Shown one piece after another: positions 48,382 through 61,058 of a stretch of 64,000 nt of DNA; within the stretch, counting starts at the first letter, position 1; every line of letters starts with the position of its first letter. The notes under the pieces are model-generated. The model did no database searches. It was not told the DNA's origin and worked only from the letters and a program-made list of their open reading frames with translations. Location: contig JAPEIS010000012.1 of NCBI GenBank assembly GCA_029531795.1, positions 930,001 through 994,000 on the forward strand. The letters are read 5' to 3'. This DNA comes from Sclerotinia nivalis (Eukaryota > Ascomycota > Leotiomycetes > Helotiales > Sclerotiniaceae). The position numbers were made by a program, and so were the translations under genes.

Positions 48382-49378
48382 CTAAGGTAAATTATAACCA
48401 CCATTGACCGCATCAGCCAGTTCACTAGTATTTGGTCGATTCATCGCATATCTCTCATAACTATCGATATACAATTCATCCATACTGGTGGTAGCCTTAA
48501 CAAACTCATTATTCTCGATCGCATCGAACCAAATTGCCCATCGGCTACCCGGTTGAGGATCTTGCCAGCCTCGATAATGTTTAAGAACCCGACTGCAGCG
48601 AAGGATCCAGGGTGCAAAATGAACATCGGTGTAAGAAAGAGTTGATCCGAGGAAGAATGGACCTTGAGGATCGCAAACATCAACGATCTGAGATATTTCT
48701 TCACGAAGTTTCCTAGTACTTTCAGCTTGCTTATTGAAGTCTTGGGCCTGGAGAAGTTGATAAAATGCGGGGACGATTTTCCGATCAATCTAGATATTTG
48801 TTAGTGGTGTGACCTAAGCATGAAGAGTTGGGCAACATACATGGTCGCTCCAAAGTCTACAATGAGCTTTAGCTTGAGCATCCTGAGGAAGGAGAGCAGG
48901 ACCAATTTGAAGATCCTCCAGCTGTGAAATATTAGTATTTTCCCATTTAATCATCAAGGACCGGTATTTCCACAAATTTCAATAGAAGAGAGTAAGTAAA
49001 TAAAAAACTTACATATTCCATCAAGACAGTACTTTCACCACAACCCCAATCTCCATGACGAATAGCGGGAACCAGCCCTCTAGGATTGACCTCTAACAAA
49101 GATTGGGGCTTCTTATATGGATCAACTTCAATATATTGATACTGGATACCCTTGGCTTCTAAAGCAATCCATACTCGCTGAACAAAAGGACTGATATGAA
49201 ATGTTAATTGATTGTGGGGTTTCACTGACGTCACTTGGCTTGCATGTATGGCGACTTACCAAAAGCAACTGGCGAATAACTTCAAATCATTCTCCTTAGA
49301 ATGTTTCTTGACGGTACTCAGAGCTAGACCACTAGCTCTCTTGTGGTAAGTTTTCTGTTTATCGGTTGTGTTAGCCAT
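48382..49378 (-). CDS. Omega-type glutathione S-transferase module
   Basis: If read as a separate gene, it starts at ATG 49378 (MANTTDKQKTYHKRA) with exons 49378-49260, 49190-49013, 48921-48841 and 48789-48382, giving 261 residues. The thioredoxin-fold half has ASCFCPFVQRVWIALEAKG with the catalytic Cys of the omega class (C-P-F), then VDPYKKPQSLLEVNPRGLVPAI and GESTVLMEYLEDL, the glutathione-binding cis-Pro and E-S elements. The C-terminal helical half includes RLWSDHIDRKIVPAFYQLLQ and GPFFLGSTLSYTDVHFAPWI, the usual N-capping region. Omega GSTs act as thioltransferases and dehydroascorbate or methylated-arsenic reductases. An 8-bp overlap with the upstream frame and a phase-matched splice site suggest that it may instead be the C-terminal part of a longer protein starting at 50804. 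The GST identity is firm and the 5' end is open. Confidence 0.8.
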
Positions 49379-50804
49379 TTTGTTCAACAAATATCGGACT
49401 ATTGCTTTTGTAGGGATGAGAGGAATATTTAGGTGAATCTCCACAATCATGCTTTGAAGATATCCACTGTTTTGAATGCAACAATGAGGACTGGAATGAT
49501 GCAGTCATGTATCGCGCCGCTAGAAGGGTGGCAGAGAAAATGGTAACCAAGATGTAAAGATCTACAGTAACCCGGAGCCTTGTGGCTGTATTTCCCCAGT
49601 GCCACATGTTGGATAGTGTGGTGCTAGTAGAATCGGTAGCTCTTACCTGAGTCTTCTTATCTTCTTTTTCTCTCTTTTGAAGAAATCGTACAATACTATT
49701 CTTCTTGATCTCATCACTTCTCTTCAAATCATGCTTATGAGGTCCTGCAACACCATCACCCTTGCCATTGCCACCATTCCCATTGACACGCTGAATTGTA
49801 TAGTATCGTTGGCCTGTTGCGCCGGGATGATTTGGCGGGATACTTATGCCATTTAAAGGAAGAGCAAATTGTTGTTGGTGAGCTCCAGCTTGAGCAAAAT
49901 AGTTGTTGGCTTGAGATGGATCACCCGATGGTCCTCCATCTGGTTGAAAGTCTGCCCGCAACATAGCACCTGGAAAGTACTCTGTAATCTTAATCTTAAC
50001 ATCACAAAGATCTCTTTCTCTTGCAGTGCGCTTGCGCTTCTTTTTATTTGGATCATCGGATTTGGCAGTTCCTGGTGGCCGACCTTTGAGACGACAATCC
50101 CAATAATGAGAAACGAAAGGCTTGCGCTTATATTTTTGTGTAGATCGATGAGAATAAACATTATCGACGTGAGGGAAATAAGTGTTATATCTGGAATTAA
50201 TTAGTTAGCATCTTTACTTTTGAATTCAGATATTATGAACATACTCTTCTTCACTCAAAGTGATCATCTCATCAACATTAAATAACTTCTCTCTCCATGC
50301 TTCTAAATTTGGAGGATTAGGGATGATCTTGTGAGAATGATGTCCGGTACTTTTTTGATCTGATTCATCTGGTGTGCCAAATAAATCATCATCTTGCTGC
50401 AAACTTTGCTGCAATCTGCCAATCGTATTATGATGAAGAGGAGGACCTGCAGTCAAGATTCCGAATTGACCTTGTCCAGGATGCTGCTGTTGTGGGGTAT
50501 GCGGACTACCAGTATTTTGAACATGCATCTGTTGGTGAGCATTATTTCGATCAAAAGGAATGGGAGAAGGATATTGGTGAACAACAGAATGTCCCGTATT
50601 TGGATCCTGCAAGCTTCTCAAGTCTGGATAGACAGAATTGTTATCATCCTGGACCAAACCTGATAGATCGAGACCTTGCTGGGATGCAAGAGTGTGGTGA
50701 CTGAGATGAGGTTGACCATGTTGAAGAGCTTGTTCAGCTTGTGGCTGCAGTTGTCTGTAGGGAGTGGGTATCTGCTGGTGTAGACCTGAATTTACTGACT
50801 CCAT
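49371..50804 (-). CDS. Gln-rich protein with basic Cys-containing module; may be fused to the GST
   Basis: Exon 50804-50245 encodes a Gln/His/Pro-rich N-terminus (MESVNSGLHQQIPTPYRQ). A 54-bp intron follows, then exon 2 from 50190. Exon 2 contains YNTYFPHVDNVYSHRST, KPFVSHYWDCRLKGRPPGT, KKKRKRTARERDLCDVKI and KITEYFPGA: a compact aromatic/basic block with two Cys that could bind nucleic acid. Then come RYYTIQRVNGNGGNG and IVRFLQKREKEDKKTQ. If exon 2 is read to its stop at 49371, a hydrophobic stretch (LYILVTIFSATLLAA) and an unremarkable tail follow. If the GTAAGA donor right after KKTQ is used with the AG before KTYHKRASG (intron 49646-49355, 292 bp), the frame continues into the GST and makes a 621-residue protein. 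I do not recognise the N-terminal family. Confidence 0.6.
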
Positions 50805-51993
50805 TTTGAAAAGCAGCACGGAACATGCGTGGAAACACAATACTCGCGCTGCTTTACTGTATTATGATGCTTTGGCGCGTCGCCGCTATCCGATCGATGG
50901 AGTGGAGTTTTGTAAGCCAGCACTAAAAAGGTAAAGTATTGTTACCAAAACTTGGGCTTGGGATGCATGAACAGTCTTGTCTCGGACTCGGTTGATTTTC
51001 GGGCCGATTGAGGGAGTACTGTGCACCTACATACGGTAAAATCAAATATTAATACTAGCTTCATTCATTATTCTGCCTGCCCCTCCTTATTTTTGAAGTC
51101 ATGATCAATCCCTCAATCTTCATTAAACTGAAGAAGTAGAACAACCATAAAGACTGCATCAAAAGCATATACTCCTCCCATCCTCCCATCCTCCCATTCT
51201 TCCATCCTTCCATCCTTCATAGAGAAACCAACCATCAGGACTCCATACCACACCCAGCCTTTACACTCCTCACACTGTCTCCCTTCCATTCTACTCAAGT
51301 ATATTCTAAGACTACATTAATCTAATCACAAAACAAAGAAACCACAGCTCTGCCATTCACTACCTCACCATGCCCAGTAACTCCCCAAAAACAATCAAGT
51401 TCCAACCAAAGAACCTGAGAATATTATCATCCATAATTAACCCAATGATATTCAGTAGTTTCAGCAGCTACTTATAACACCCAGAATTAAATAGATATAA
51501 CTAGCATACAAAGAACTAATTTTGAGTAGTCTTACTCATGAAGTATGAAAGTAATCATACACCAAACGCACACTCTTTTCTTTTATGTACCCAGTATTTA
51601 TGTGAGATTTCTCATTCTAAAAGATCATCTACTATATACCTACCTAGTATATTATATCTGAATTTAGAACACGGAAAAGTATTGAGGTACCTAAGATATG
51701 GAGGTCATTGATTATCAGGTCTGAATTAGAATGTTGAAATCTGTGCCAGTATGATCCAGGTCTTGATGCTAAGATCTTATATTGTAATATATAGACCCCA
51801 TTGTATTACAGCGCCTCTTACCATGCTATTAAGAATGAAAATCGAAGAATTAATCGGGGCATTTTCATTATAATACATTCGTCCCTAACGCCACTTTTTC
51901 ATACACATCACATCATAATATTGGTATCATCCATCCTCTCCAAACCCCCAAACCTCAACACACGCCAAAACCCACCATATATATCCTAAAAGG
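50805..51993. other. Intergenic region, no gene seen
   Basis: Upstream of the Gln-rich gene and downstream of the ferric reductase, both on -. It holds a CATCCTCC microsatellite. TTTGGCGCG near 50870 resembles an E2F/SBF-type box. Nothing else was identified. Confidence 0.5.
51172..51220. repeat. CATCCTCC/CATCCTTC microsatellite
   Basis: Six or so imperfect 8-bp pyrimidine-rich units, in intergenic DNA. Confidence 0.8.
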
Positions 51994-54000
51994 CTACCAC
52001 CCAAAACCCTCTGCATGTAAATAAATCCCCTGGGCCCCAGTCCCCTTATGAACCGCTCTATCATTACTACATCTCGCCACCGTAGTCCTCACACTACTAC
52101 TCAACCCAAGTGGTCCACAAACCGCAATCCCAGTTTCCCCCTCGGCTTTCTCCAATAGCTCGCCTAAAAGAGGATGGAAATCAGGTCTTCCGCTTTGGAA
52201 CACCGCACATGGTAGAATTGATGATCGAGTTCCTGAAATGATACTTGATGCGCTTGTGGTTTTTGGCTTAGAGGTGACTTTGCTACCTTTCTCATCAATA
52301 GATGTGATCTCATCGCCATCAGTATCAGAATCAACGGATATACAGCAACAAGGACCAAGACTTTTATCACAAGCACAGCATTTGGCTTCAATGTTGTCGT
52401 CTCCGGTTGTGAAATTGTTGTCACAGGTTACGTGGATCCGGATTGTGAGTTCGATACCAACGGCGTCCAGCTTCTCGGCTGCTGAAGTGAGCTCATCTGC
52501 AATCCAAGAGGTCCATGATGTATTCTTAATGATCCAAACAAACACGATTCGCTGGACTGGTAATCGGGCGCTTTGTGCACGAGATGCAATATCGAGAAGA
52601 ATTGGAAGTGTATAAGTTGTACCAGTTGAGCCTGAGATAAGAAGAACAGTGTCGAAAGCAGCATAGTCGACAGTATTACCATATGGCCCATCAATCAGGG
52701 CTTTCCAAGGTGAGTTTGATGCTGGTGAAACCTCTGCTGCGTATAATAGGCGGCCTGTGAATCCTTTGTGTCCTTTAAGTAAGAAGACGAGCTTGCCTTC
52801 GTGTGATGAGGGTGTGGAAGCAATTGTTGCCGGATGAGATTGGACAAGTCCAAGTTGAGGTATTGAGAGGAGAACGTGAGAACCAGGCGTCCATTTCTTG
52901 ACGGTTTTGCTTTCGATGCAAACCCTAGTAACACCACCCTCTAAAACAGTCAATGTTGCTGTTGGCGTTTGAACGTTGTTCCAAGCATATCTTCCGGTGC
53001 GAATCATCCTATCGATTATGTACAATGCGATCGGGATATAAATGTAAACTCTAGAGTATAGAGCTGTGTCAGGAAGATGCATCATAACGGCAATAATGAA
53101 TCCGAAGAAGGTGATGATATGCTGTATTACGAAAAACTCATAAGAGAAATTTCTAATAGGCGCGCAAGTGCTGATGTTCATCCATATCAGAACCGCGTAT
53201 GCTCCCCAACCAGTTGGAACACATGAGTCAGTAGAATATTCCAAATGTCCTAGGTCGTATGCGTTCCAAGCCAAGTGAAGGAAAATCACATGAAGGGTGA
53301 CAAGAAACAAAAGAACCCTTGACGTCCATCGATGAATAACATTCAATCTCTCGTATGAGATACCACTGACTAGTCCAATTGGGCTATTCTTCCCAGCGAG
53401 GAGTATTAACAAAGGAACCTGGGCAACAGCAAGCCAGGATGCACGAACACCCAACGAAGTAAAATGTTGGGCTCCGGGAACATTGTTATTGGCGAACTCA
53501 AGGATAATAACCCACACTAGGTACAAGACCAAGAGGATAATGGTTCCAAGAGGAGGGATCTTGAAGAACTTTGCTGTAATTGAATTTTGTGGTATGAACT
53601 GGGGATATGATGCCTCACGGCCAATTGCGGTTATTGTAGCTAACGATGTTGTAAAAAAGTTGGATGGTGATGCGGGCCGGGCTCGATTTGCTGCAGCCGC
53701 TCTCAACCTATGAGAAGAAATTAATGATTGCAATCCACCATGGGGATCATGAGCTTACCTAGCAAATGTGGTAGCTTTCTGTGCGAAGTTAAAGAAAGCA
53801 GCTATAGCGATTATCGCACAGACTCCATACCAGAAATGTCTCGCAGCGGCATTCCCTTCTATCTGAAAAACAGAAGCATCCAATATTTCTCCCAAAAAAT
53901 CGGCAGCTTGCGTCATATTCGAGAAATTGAAGCCAGTATCATTCAGCGCTGAGCCATCTGATGGTGCACCACCCATGGTCATACTATCTGACATGTCCAT
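51994..54000 (-). CDS. Ferric/cupric reductase, FRE family transmembrane oxidoreductase
   Basis: Two exons (54000-53759 and 53707-51994) with a 51-bp intron give 651 residues. A short, Met-rich N-terminus (MDMSDSMTMGG) precedes one membrane span (FWYGVCAIIAIAAFF) and then the ferric reductase-like core of further helices. Haem-ligand His pairs are visible in HRWTSRVLLFLVTLHVIFLH and in QHIITFFGFIIAVMMH. The FAD-binding site is HPATIAS (canonical HPFTIAS). NADPH-binding elements are LISGSTGTTYTLPIL and the terminal CGPLGLSSSVR. FRE enzymes move electrons from cytosolic NADPH across the plasma membrane to reduce Fe(III) or Cu(II) before uptake. An unusual Cys cluster (KCCACDKSLGPCCC) sits in a disordered insert of the NADPH domain. 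No ferroxidase, permease or siderophore gene is adjacent. Confidence 0.9.
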
Positions 54001-57000
54001 CTTGAAACAATTGAGGAATTAATTAGAATTTATAGAAAAGCAATTAAAATAAAGGCGAGTCCTGCTCTTAGAGTTGTCTGACAATGTGATAGTGTACCTA
54101 GCAAGACGGTACACAGAGTAATCTTACAAGAACGTTGACACAAGAAGCTTTGGGAAATTTCAAGTGAACATCAAAAGTGCGCAATACAAAGTTTTTAAGG
54201 AAGATTAAAAATGACGACTTTTTTTGAGGAGGGGAAAAAGTGATTGATAATTGAAACGCGCTCAATGATGTAGTGCCGGGATGTCACTTCAAGAGGGCTT
54301 TGATCCAACAGTAAGGTTTGAGGAAGATCAAGATCCACTTCAAACAATGGTTCTGAAGCTTACAACACCTACCTTGACATCGGACTGGACCTTTTTTTGA
54401 ACTGCTGTAAGTCATTTAGATCGTGGCCGGTGTTATACCGATAGTTCAAGCTACCGATAGAGAACAGGAAGCTACGAACTCCTTCAATCTGAAATATTTC
54501 GCCCAGACATCAAGAAGATTCTACCAGCATCAGCACCGAGGTAGTAATTGTTTCTCGTGAGTCCGATAATGAAAAAGCTTGTCACTGCTTGTCACTGCTT
54601 GCCATGATCCCTAGCCAAATTTGCTAGTGGCCACTTTCGTTGAAAATGTTGATAGAGTTGGGAGTTTGGGTTGAGCAAGAATGAGGGAGTTGTTTTAGTT
54701 CGATGTTAGCTCGATTAGATGCGGCCGATTACAACCGGCCAAGAGTGGGACATACGAGTGGGACATACCTAGTTATTCTACCGCTTCATCTCTGACTGCA
54801 CATCTGGTACCAAAAAAAACAACAACAACAATGGCATCGGAGTAAGAGCGACTGGTGAACATGCCCAGATTTATTGATACCGTACGTACCGAGGTGGCAA
54901 TCCCGAAATGTATCGAAACAGCCTGCACGGATAGATAATGCCGAGTTTGCGGTTCTGATCTCCCTAGAAGAAAACAAACTTTTGAAGCAGCGGCGACATC
55001 GCACATTTTTGACCTTTTGTCTGCAGCAGATCTTTGCGCTGCAGTATTAATATTGCGAGACTTCTTGATTGTCCAAGTCTAGGTCTATTTGATGAAGACA
55101 AGCTCGAGTCAAGTTACTTTTCATATCATACCAGTAACTGTTAGAGATTTGGAGTTTTGGTAAATTCACTTTTTTTAAATTCAAGACCCGTCTGAACGAC
55201 GTGAATATCAATTATACAAGCACTTTTGGGTCGTTTGAAAAGCTTCCCGTGTTGGTTCTGGGGCGTAAGTAAGTCTTACATTACGCTGGTTCGAAATCCA
55301 TCACAAATTGTACATATTCTGCCCTCGCACACGAGAATGACAAACTGGGGAGCAAATTACAAAAGGCGACACTCTCCAATTAAGCTCGGAAACATCATAC
55401 ATCGTCTCTAATGCGATTGAATTAGCCAAAAGACTCTTATACAAGTGGCTTATCCTTCGTCGCTTCGTACAGTAAGATTACATCACGAAACAATGAATTG
55501 TGTTGCTCAAATTTCACTTTTTGATCAGGATCACTACATTTCGTGGCTCTCACTAAGGCATGTGATATTCATAGCCTTGATAGCCATTCGATCCATCTTG
55601 CAAGAGATATATTTACCCAGTCAAGAGAAGACGCTAGTGGAATATCGCACCAGCGTGTATATAGGTCGTGGAGAAGCCGATATTCTGCTTGATGAATACC
55701 GAGGACAAGCGTTCAAGTTACAACTCAAATATAGTTTGATTCGTTTGTCCCCAAGAATGAATTCCGATAGGAATTCTCGCTGATCTGGGCATGCATCCCT
55801 GAAATATGACTGCGCTCGTTGATGATCCAGGAGTATTTCTCTAGACGACAGCGAAAGAGCTCGGATGAGATATTAGCTGTCTCCTCTCAACAATTGTTGG
55901 GTTAAGAGCACTTTGAGAAAGAATGACGGAAGCATAGCTCCAGTAGATCGCGACACAAATAAACTTGACTACTACTGGGGGCCTTTCTGAACCTTCTTGC
56001 CGGGCTTCCTTGATAGCCTGCAAAGCTAGCTAACTAGCTACTGCGTGTGTTCTCGAGCGGCTTTTAAGCTGTGAGATTCTTTACAACTGTGTAAAAGCTG
56101 AATCTCTTGCCCTCGTGATGAACAAGATTGAGTGGGCGTTTATGGAATTGCTTGGCTTACTTCGGCATGTATTCACTCTATACTTGTGTAATCGCCCTTG
56201 AAGTGTTCGTGAATGATCAAAGCACAGGCAGAACAGTACTTTCGATACACTTTGTATACGCTATGCCCAGCTCTCCAAGAATCCAAGCTCTGCAATGGAC
56301 AACCGAAGGAGAACAGATATGTGCCTGGCCACATTTTCATCTCCTAGCTCTAGGTAAAGGCGACTTCCACCCTGATACCCTTGGCCTGCAGCAGAAATTT
56401 GTTTGGGCAGCAGGTTATTATCTTGGATATCATCATTATGACTGAATTTTCATAAAGTACAATTACAATTCAGACATATCGTCTAATGTGGTCATTCTCG
56501 TCAGGGTAAATTTTCTCGATGTTGTTTTTGTTACAGTTATGTTGTCTTTTTCTCTGCGAACATTACTTCAGATGGAATTCTTCTTGCTTGAAATGCATCT
56601 AGGGACTCAGAAATATTGAAACACCCTAAGCGTAATCTCGATGTTCCTGCAAGCAGTACGTATACAATCTCCTGATCAGTGTTTCACACTCTCTCCTATC
56701 TCTCTTCCATGCTTCAAACGTTCCTCGTAGAAGATAAGCCTTAAATAAGCTGCCTTTGCGATCCAGAAAGAGCTCCGAATTCATTATACGGTGGCATGTA
56801 AAGGCATTAAGAAATACTCCAAGCTAAGTGCGTGGGTACCGGTGTATATGAGTACCGGAGAGATAGAAAGGTTCTGACTCTAATACAGACGGTCTTCTAT
56901 AAATGAGAAAAGGAGGTGCTGTTTCAAGGTTTCAAGGATAATACCATCTTTTTCGAAACTCCATAATCCAAATACACATTTCTGTATATCGAGAAAGAGC

Positions 57001-59052
57001 CTTCCTTCTTGCCTTTTTAGCGACGGGATGAGCGCCGAGTATTCATTCGAAGAATGGAGCGGATAATTGTTATCACTTGGATGATCTATTATTGTTATCG
57101 TTTTTCTATATTTATTGCTCTTATTCCAAAGTCTAAAGGGTCTTGTCATCTACTTTATTGCCCAATCGCGACGAAGGCTCTTTACTTCCCGGACCTCCCC
57201 CAAAGACAACATTTCAGGGTTTTCTGTTAGTTTGCGGATATCATGGTTCTTTTCCGTACAATAAGTTACTTCCTTTTATGTTTCCCGCAGTAAGTTGGAA
57301 GATGGAGGAAAGCCATTGCTACCCCGCTCCTACGTATTCACTGCGTTTTTTTTTTCAATTGATAAGTATGTGGGCTAGGTAATAGAGGTTAATAGATGGT
57401 TGTGGCTGTAAAGATTGGACATAAAAGGATGGGATCTCCTGTAAAGAGGTTTTCCTGCGAGGTAGACTGGCAAGTTGATTAATGAGGTCTCTCGAACCTT
57501 GTAGAGTAAAAGTCTGTAGAGAAACTCGTGGACACTTCCAGTATCTTTTGCTGGTAAAGGGTATTGCAACTTCTCATATTTCGATTTTAAACTCAGTATC
57601 CATCACTTCACTATCAGTATTATTTTTGTCACCGTCCTCGAACCTACACTGTATTGCATTTTCGTTGTCAAACTTCTATACTATGTGAGTTTTAAGATAA
57701 GAGTATGTAAAGACCTATACGAGATATCCCAAACCCGTAAAAAAAAAACTCCACGAGCTGCCTTAAACTAACAGCTTTCTCACCTAAAGTATCAGTATCT
57801 TTGCGAGCAGAAGCCCTTTTGTATCAGTCCTCGGCTTCAGAATTACCAAAAAGCTTCTCAAGCTTTGGAGGCTTCTTTCTCTTAGATAAATATTTGCCTG
57901 AACAGCTCTACTCGATGAATTCTTTCGCAAATATACCACTCAATAATGACACATCGTGTGATTAATCACATGGGGACATGGACGCAGAAAGTCCTCAATC
58001 AGTGTATGAATCCCGTGTCATAAATGAGACGATAAAGAAGAGCAGGAGATAACCTGAACCAGCCCTGACGGCTAATATATTTAAATCTCGCTATCGATCT
58101 CTGTTATGCCTATCAATCACATACCTCTTATTGTCCACTTTTTCATACATTGTTTTATTCCGCAGATCCTCATCCTTGAGAAAAGTTCATATACAGTACT
58201 TCAGCGGAAAACATATACCGTCCACGCGTTCAAAAACCACCCAGGCCCTCTTACTCCAATGCATATTAGCGTCCTTAAAACTAAATCTTTGATCTATGGC
58301 ACTCAACATAAAATATCCAGTTCCTTTATACCCCATCGTGGACTGAAAAAGATCTGGAAGCTATTCTGTTATTCACTAATTTTGGAGATATGATATATTC
58401 TTCACCTCGAATGAAAGTCACCGATTATCTTCTCACGGATTAGTGAATATCAAGAAGCTGGTAAACTTAATAGACTAAATGGCCGTCTTGTGAATCATAG
58501 GAAATAAAGTGTTCGCAGGTGCTTATATAACCTAATTGGAGTCTAGGTCATATTTGTTCTGGTCGCAGAAAAAGGTGACTTTGGGGTGTGTTGAACATCG
58601 GTTTTGGGAGTAGAAAGATAGGGGGTGTGATAAAGAAATGAAGATTTATCATTGTCCGTTTCCTTTTTCAGACTTTTTGTTTATTTTTGCTATTATTATC
58701 CTGCAGCTATTATACCACTCCAGTTTCGAGAAATTGCTCTAAGAATATCTGTTGAAAATTACTGATTACTAGTAGAATCATAAAATGCAAATAGGGCTAG
58801 TTCCCGAAATAAAATTGACATTATCATTAGATTGATTGCAATTGTATTATTAGAAGTTAGAATGAGGGTTGAGCTCTTAAATATATGTTTTCTGGTTGGA
58901 TAAACCACGCTGAGTCTAATACGGCTCTAGCTCCAGAATCATACGGCTACTGACTGACTTACTCGAGGAAAACAATCTCTCCGTCACACAGCTCATAACA
59001 GAATATCCATAAATGCATATCCCATAACCATCAGCACAGCGATCACACCCCC
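54001..59052. other. Gene-poor region of 5 kb, no gene seen
   Basis: The frames of 105-112 codons at 55445-55783 and 56128-56445 lack ATG starts and known domains. Short direct repeats occur, for example GAGTGGGACATAC twice near 54742-54770 and CACTGCTTGT near 54585. The region may contain decayed genes, but nothing can be named. Confidence 0.5.
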
Positions 59053-60598
59053 TCAAAACCCCCAATGCAAATCATCCCACACTTCCGGCGTAACATACAT
59101 AAACCCACGATCAAACCACATCCCCAAGCGCACACTCCGAGCTCTCTCCTCACAACTCACAGCTCTATTCTCAAAAGCAAGCAAAGCCGCACCTCTCGCC
59201 GCCGCAAACCTTCCATCAATACCCACATAATCCTTCGTTTGATTCAACAGCCCATGTAAAACTCTTTCGTAATTCAAAGATGCGTATTCCCATCCATAGT
59301 CACTAAGTCTACATAAAAGTCCACTTCTTGCCCTGGCAAGTTCATCGTGATAAGCTTTTTTCTCCCCTTCAGTAAATGAGATACGTATACCGCGCGGTTG
59401 AGTCATCGAAGGTATAAGTTTGCCGAGAGAAGATTGGAGAACATTGAGAAGTGTGGGATCATTTGCGCCGGATCCGCTGAGAAGTAGACGGGCGGTACGA
59501 CCAAATATTGTTTGGCCTTTCAATAACTGAGGTCGAAGGTTGGCTTTGATATCTTCCCAAAATGATTCATCGGCTGCAATTTGACTTTTGGTTTGATTGG
59601 CAAATGATCCCAATGATGGTTCCTTGAGTGCTATGAAGTATTCTGATTCTCTAATATCCGTAGTCTCATCGATGAATATTGTGAAGGCTGTGAGAGTGAA
59701 AATTTCCCCAGTATACTCAATACTAAGGACATTTTCTACCCCTTTAGGACCAAATATGCAATTTGAGAATGAGGTTTGATTTGATTGTTGATCAAAGCTA
59801 GGATGTCGCCATATCTCGAACATTTTGGTGGGAGTAGAGTGGGACTGAGAATGACGATGGGCGATTGCTGCGGCACTAGCAGAGTTCTCCGTGTCGGGAC
59901 ATGTCATTATATTGAGTGATAGGTTGTTCATTGCAGGAATAATAGACTCTTGTCCTAGAAACTGGAGAAAACTTGGGAAGGTCAAGGTAACATTAACTAT
60001 CGGTTGTCCCAAGATCCTTTCGGTGTCTGCCTTCAGTGTGCCAAGGAGAAGCTGTAAACCTGATTGCTCCGGATGCATTGGTACTACAGTAGGATTCGGA
60101 ACTTCAACAGCTAAAGCATTAGATGATTGTTTAGTTTTGAAGAAATCTTTCAGCACTTTCATGGATAGAGTAAGTCTTTGAAAGAAACCTGGTAAAGCCT
60201 CTTCGCTCCTTTTTGGGGGATTGAGAAGATAAGGAGGGTATATCCATTGAGATGTCTGATTCCCAAGAACATCTTTAATATTGTTAATTACCCATGCTTG
60301 ATATTCAGGAGGTGCTTCAATATACGTGGCGTCGATGATAGTTCCATTTGCAAACATAATTGCAGAGGCTCTAAATTTCATTAGCATCTTTTTCGGTGAA
60401 CAAAATGATAGTGAGAACAAACCCATTGGTAAGGCCGATAGAAAATCCGATTACAGGCTCTTGTGTTGAATTTTGGGGCCAGCAAACACCAGATTGAGCA
60501 TTGGTGCCTAGTAGAAAAAGGAATATTGCATATAAAACAAAGTGAAAACTATCAAAGAATAGTATCATGTCCATAATGCTTAGAGCTGTATGGAACAT
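59053..60598 (-). CDS. Secreted or ER-lumen Hsp70/actin-like ATPase-fold protein, divergent
   Basis: Two exons (60598-60423 and 60370-59053) with a 52-bp intron (GTTTGT donor, ATTTAG acceptor) give 497 residues. The N-terminus has a hydrophobic signal-like segment (about residues 11-33, FHFVLYAIFLFLLGTNAQS) with a plausible cleavage after NAQS. The splice creates PVIGFSIGLTNGASAIMFANG, which aligns with the Hsp70/actin phosphate-1 loop (IGIDLGTTxS) but has Ser where the canonical Asp stands. PIVNVTLTFPSFLQFLGQESI resembles the Hsp70 'vtvPAyFn' region, and AAARGAALLAFENRA the 'AVArGAA' C-terminal ATPase block. About eight N-x-S/T sites fit an ER or secreted location. No peptide-binding domain follows. 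Nucleotide binding may be lost. The family call rests on scattered motifs. It sits next to the transposon-rich right edge. Confidence 0.6.
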
Positions 60599-61050
60599 AT
60601 TGTAAGGTCCGAAGTTGGCGATTGCTGAAATGAGATGGAGTGAAAATCTACTATGTGGAGTGCCTGAAAATAATCAATCTGTGCTAATGTGGTATTTATG
60701 TAAAGTCAATATTTAAATAATAAAATCAGAAAGATAACCAGAAGAATGTTGTTCTTATATATACAAGACAAACTTTTGGAGTTGTATTAATAGTAAAGTT
60801 GGATGGTAACTGAGATTCGAATCACATGTTCATCTACCATATAAAAAGCAGCAGCCACCAACAGTCTGCACCTTGCAAATACAGGAGAGCAGTACTATGG
60901 CTTGCATCTACGACTGTTTTGAAGGGAAAAATAGTTGCAATGTGAAATTATTCTTTAATAAGTAAACAATCTACCAATGAAGGGGCAATGTATATATATT
61001 CTACAATAGACTCTATAGAGATATCAAATCAATAAATCATTGATTTTGTA
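60599..61050. other. Transition from gene-like to AT-rich repeat DNA
   Basis: The upstream region of the Hsp70-like gene. Base composition shifts to strongly AT-rich from about 61,020 onward. No gene was seen. Confidence 0.5.
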
Positions 61051-61058
61051 GCTTATAC

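Noticed and set aside
55445..56445. ORFs of 112 and 105 codons on +
   Set aside because: Neither starts with ATG, neither has a recognisable domain, and no splice sites link them convincingly.
60824..60862. GATTCGAATC resembles a tRNA T-loop
   Set aside because: No acceptor, D or anticodon stem can be drawn in the preceding 70 bases.
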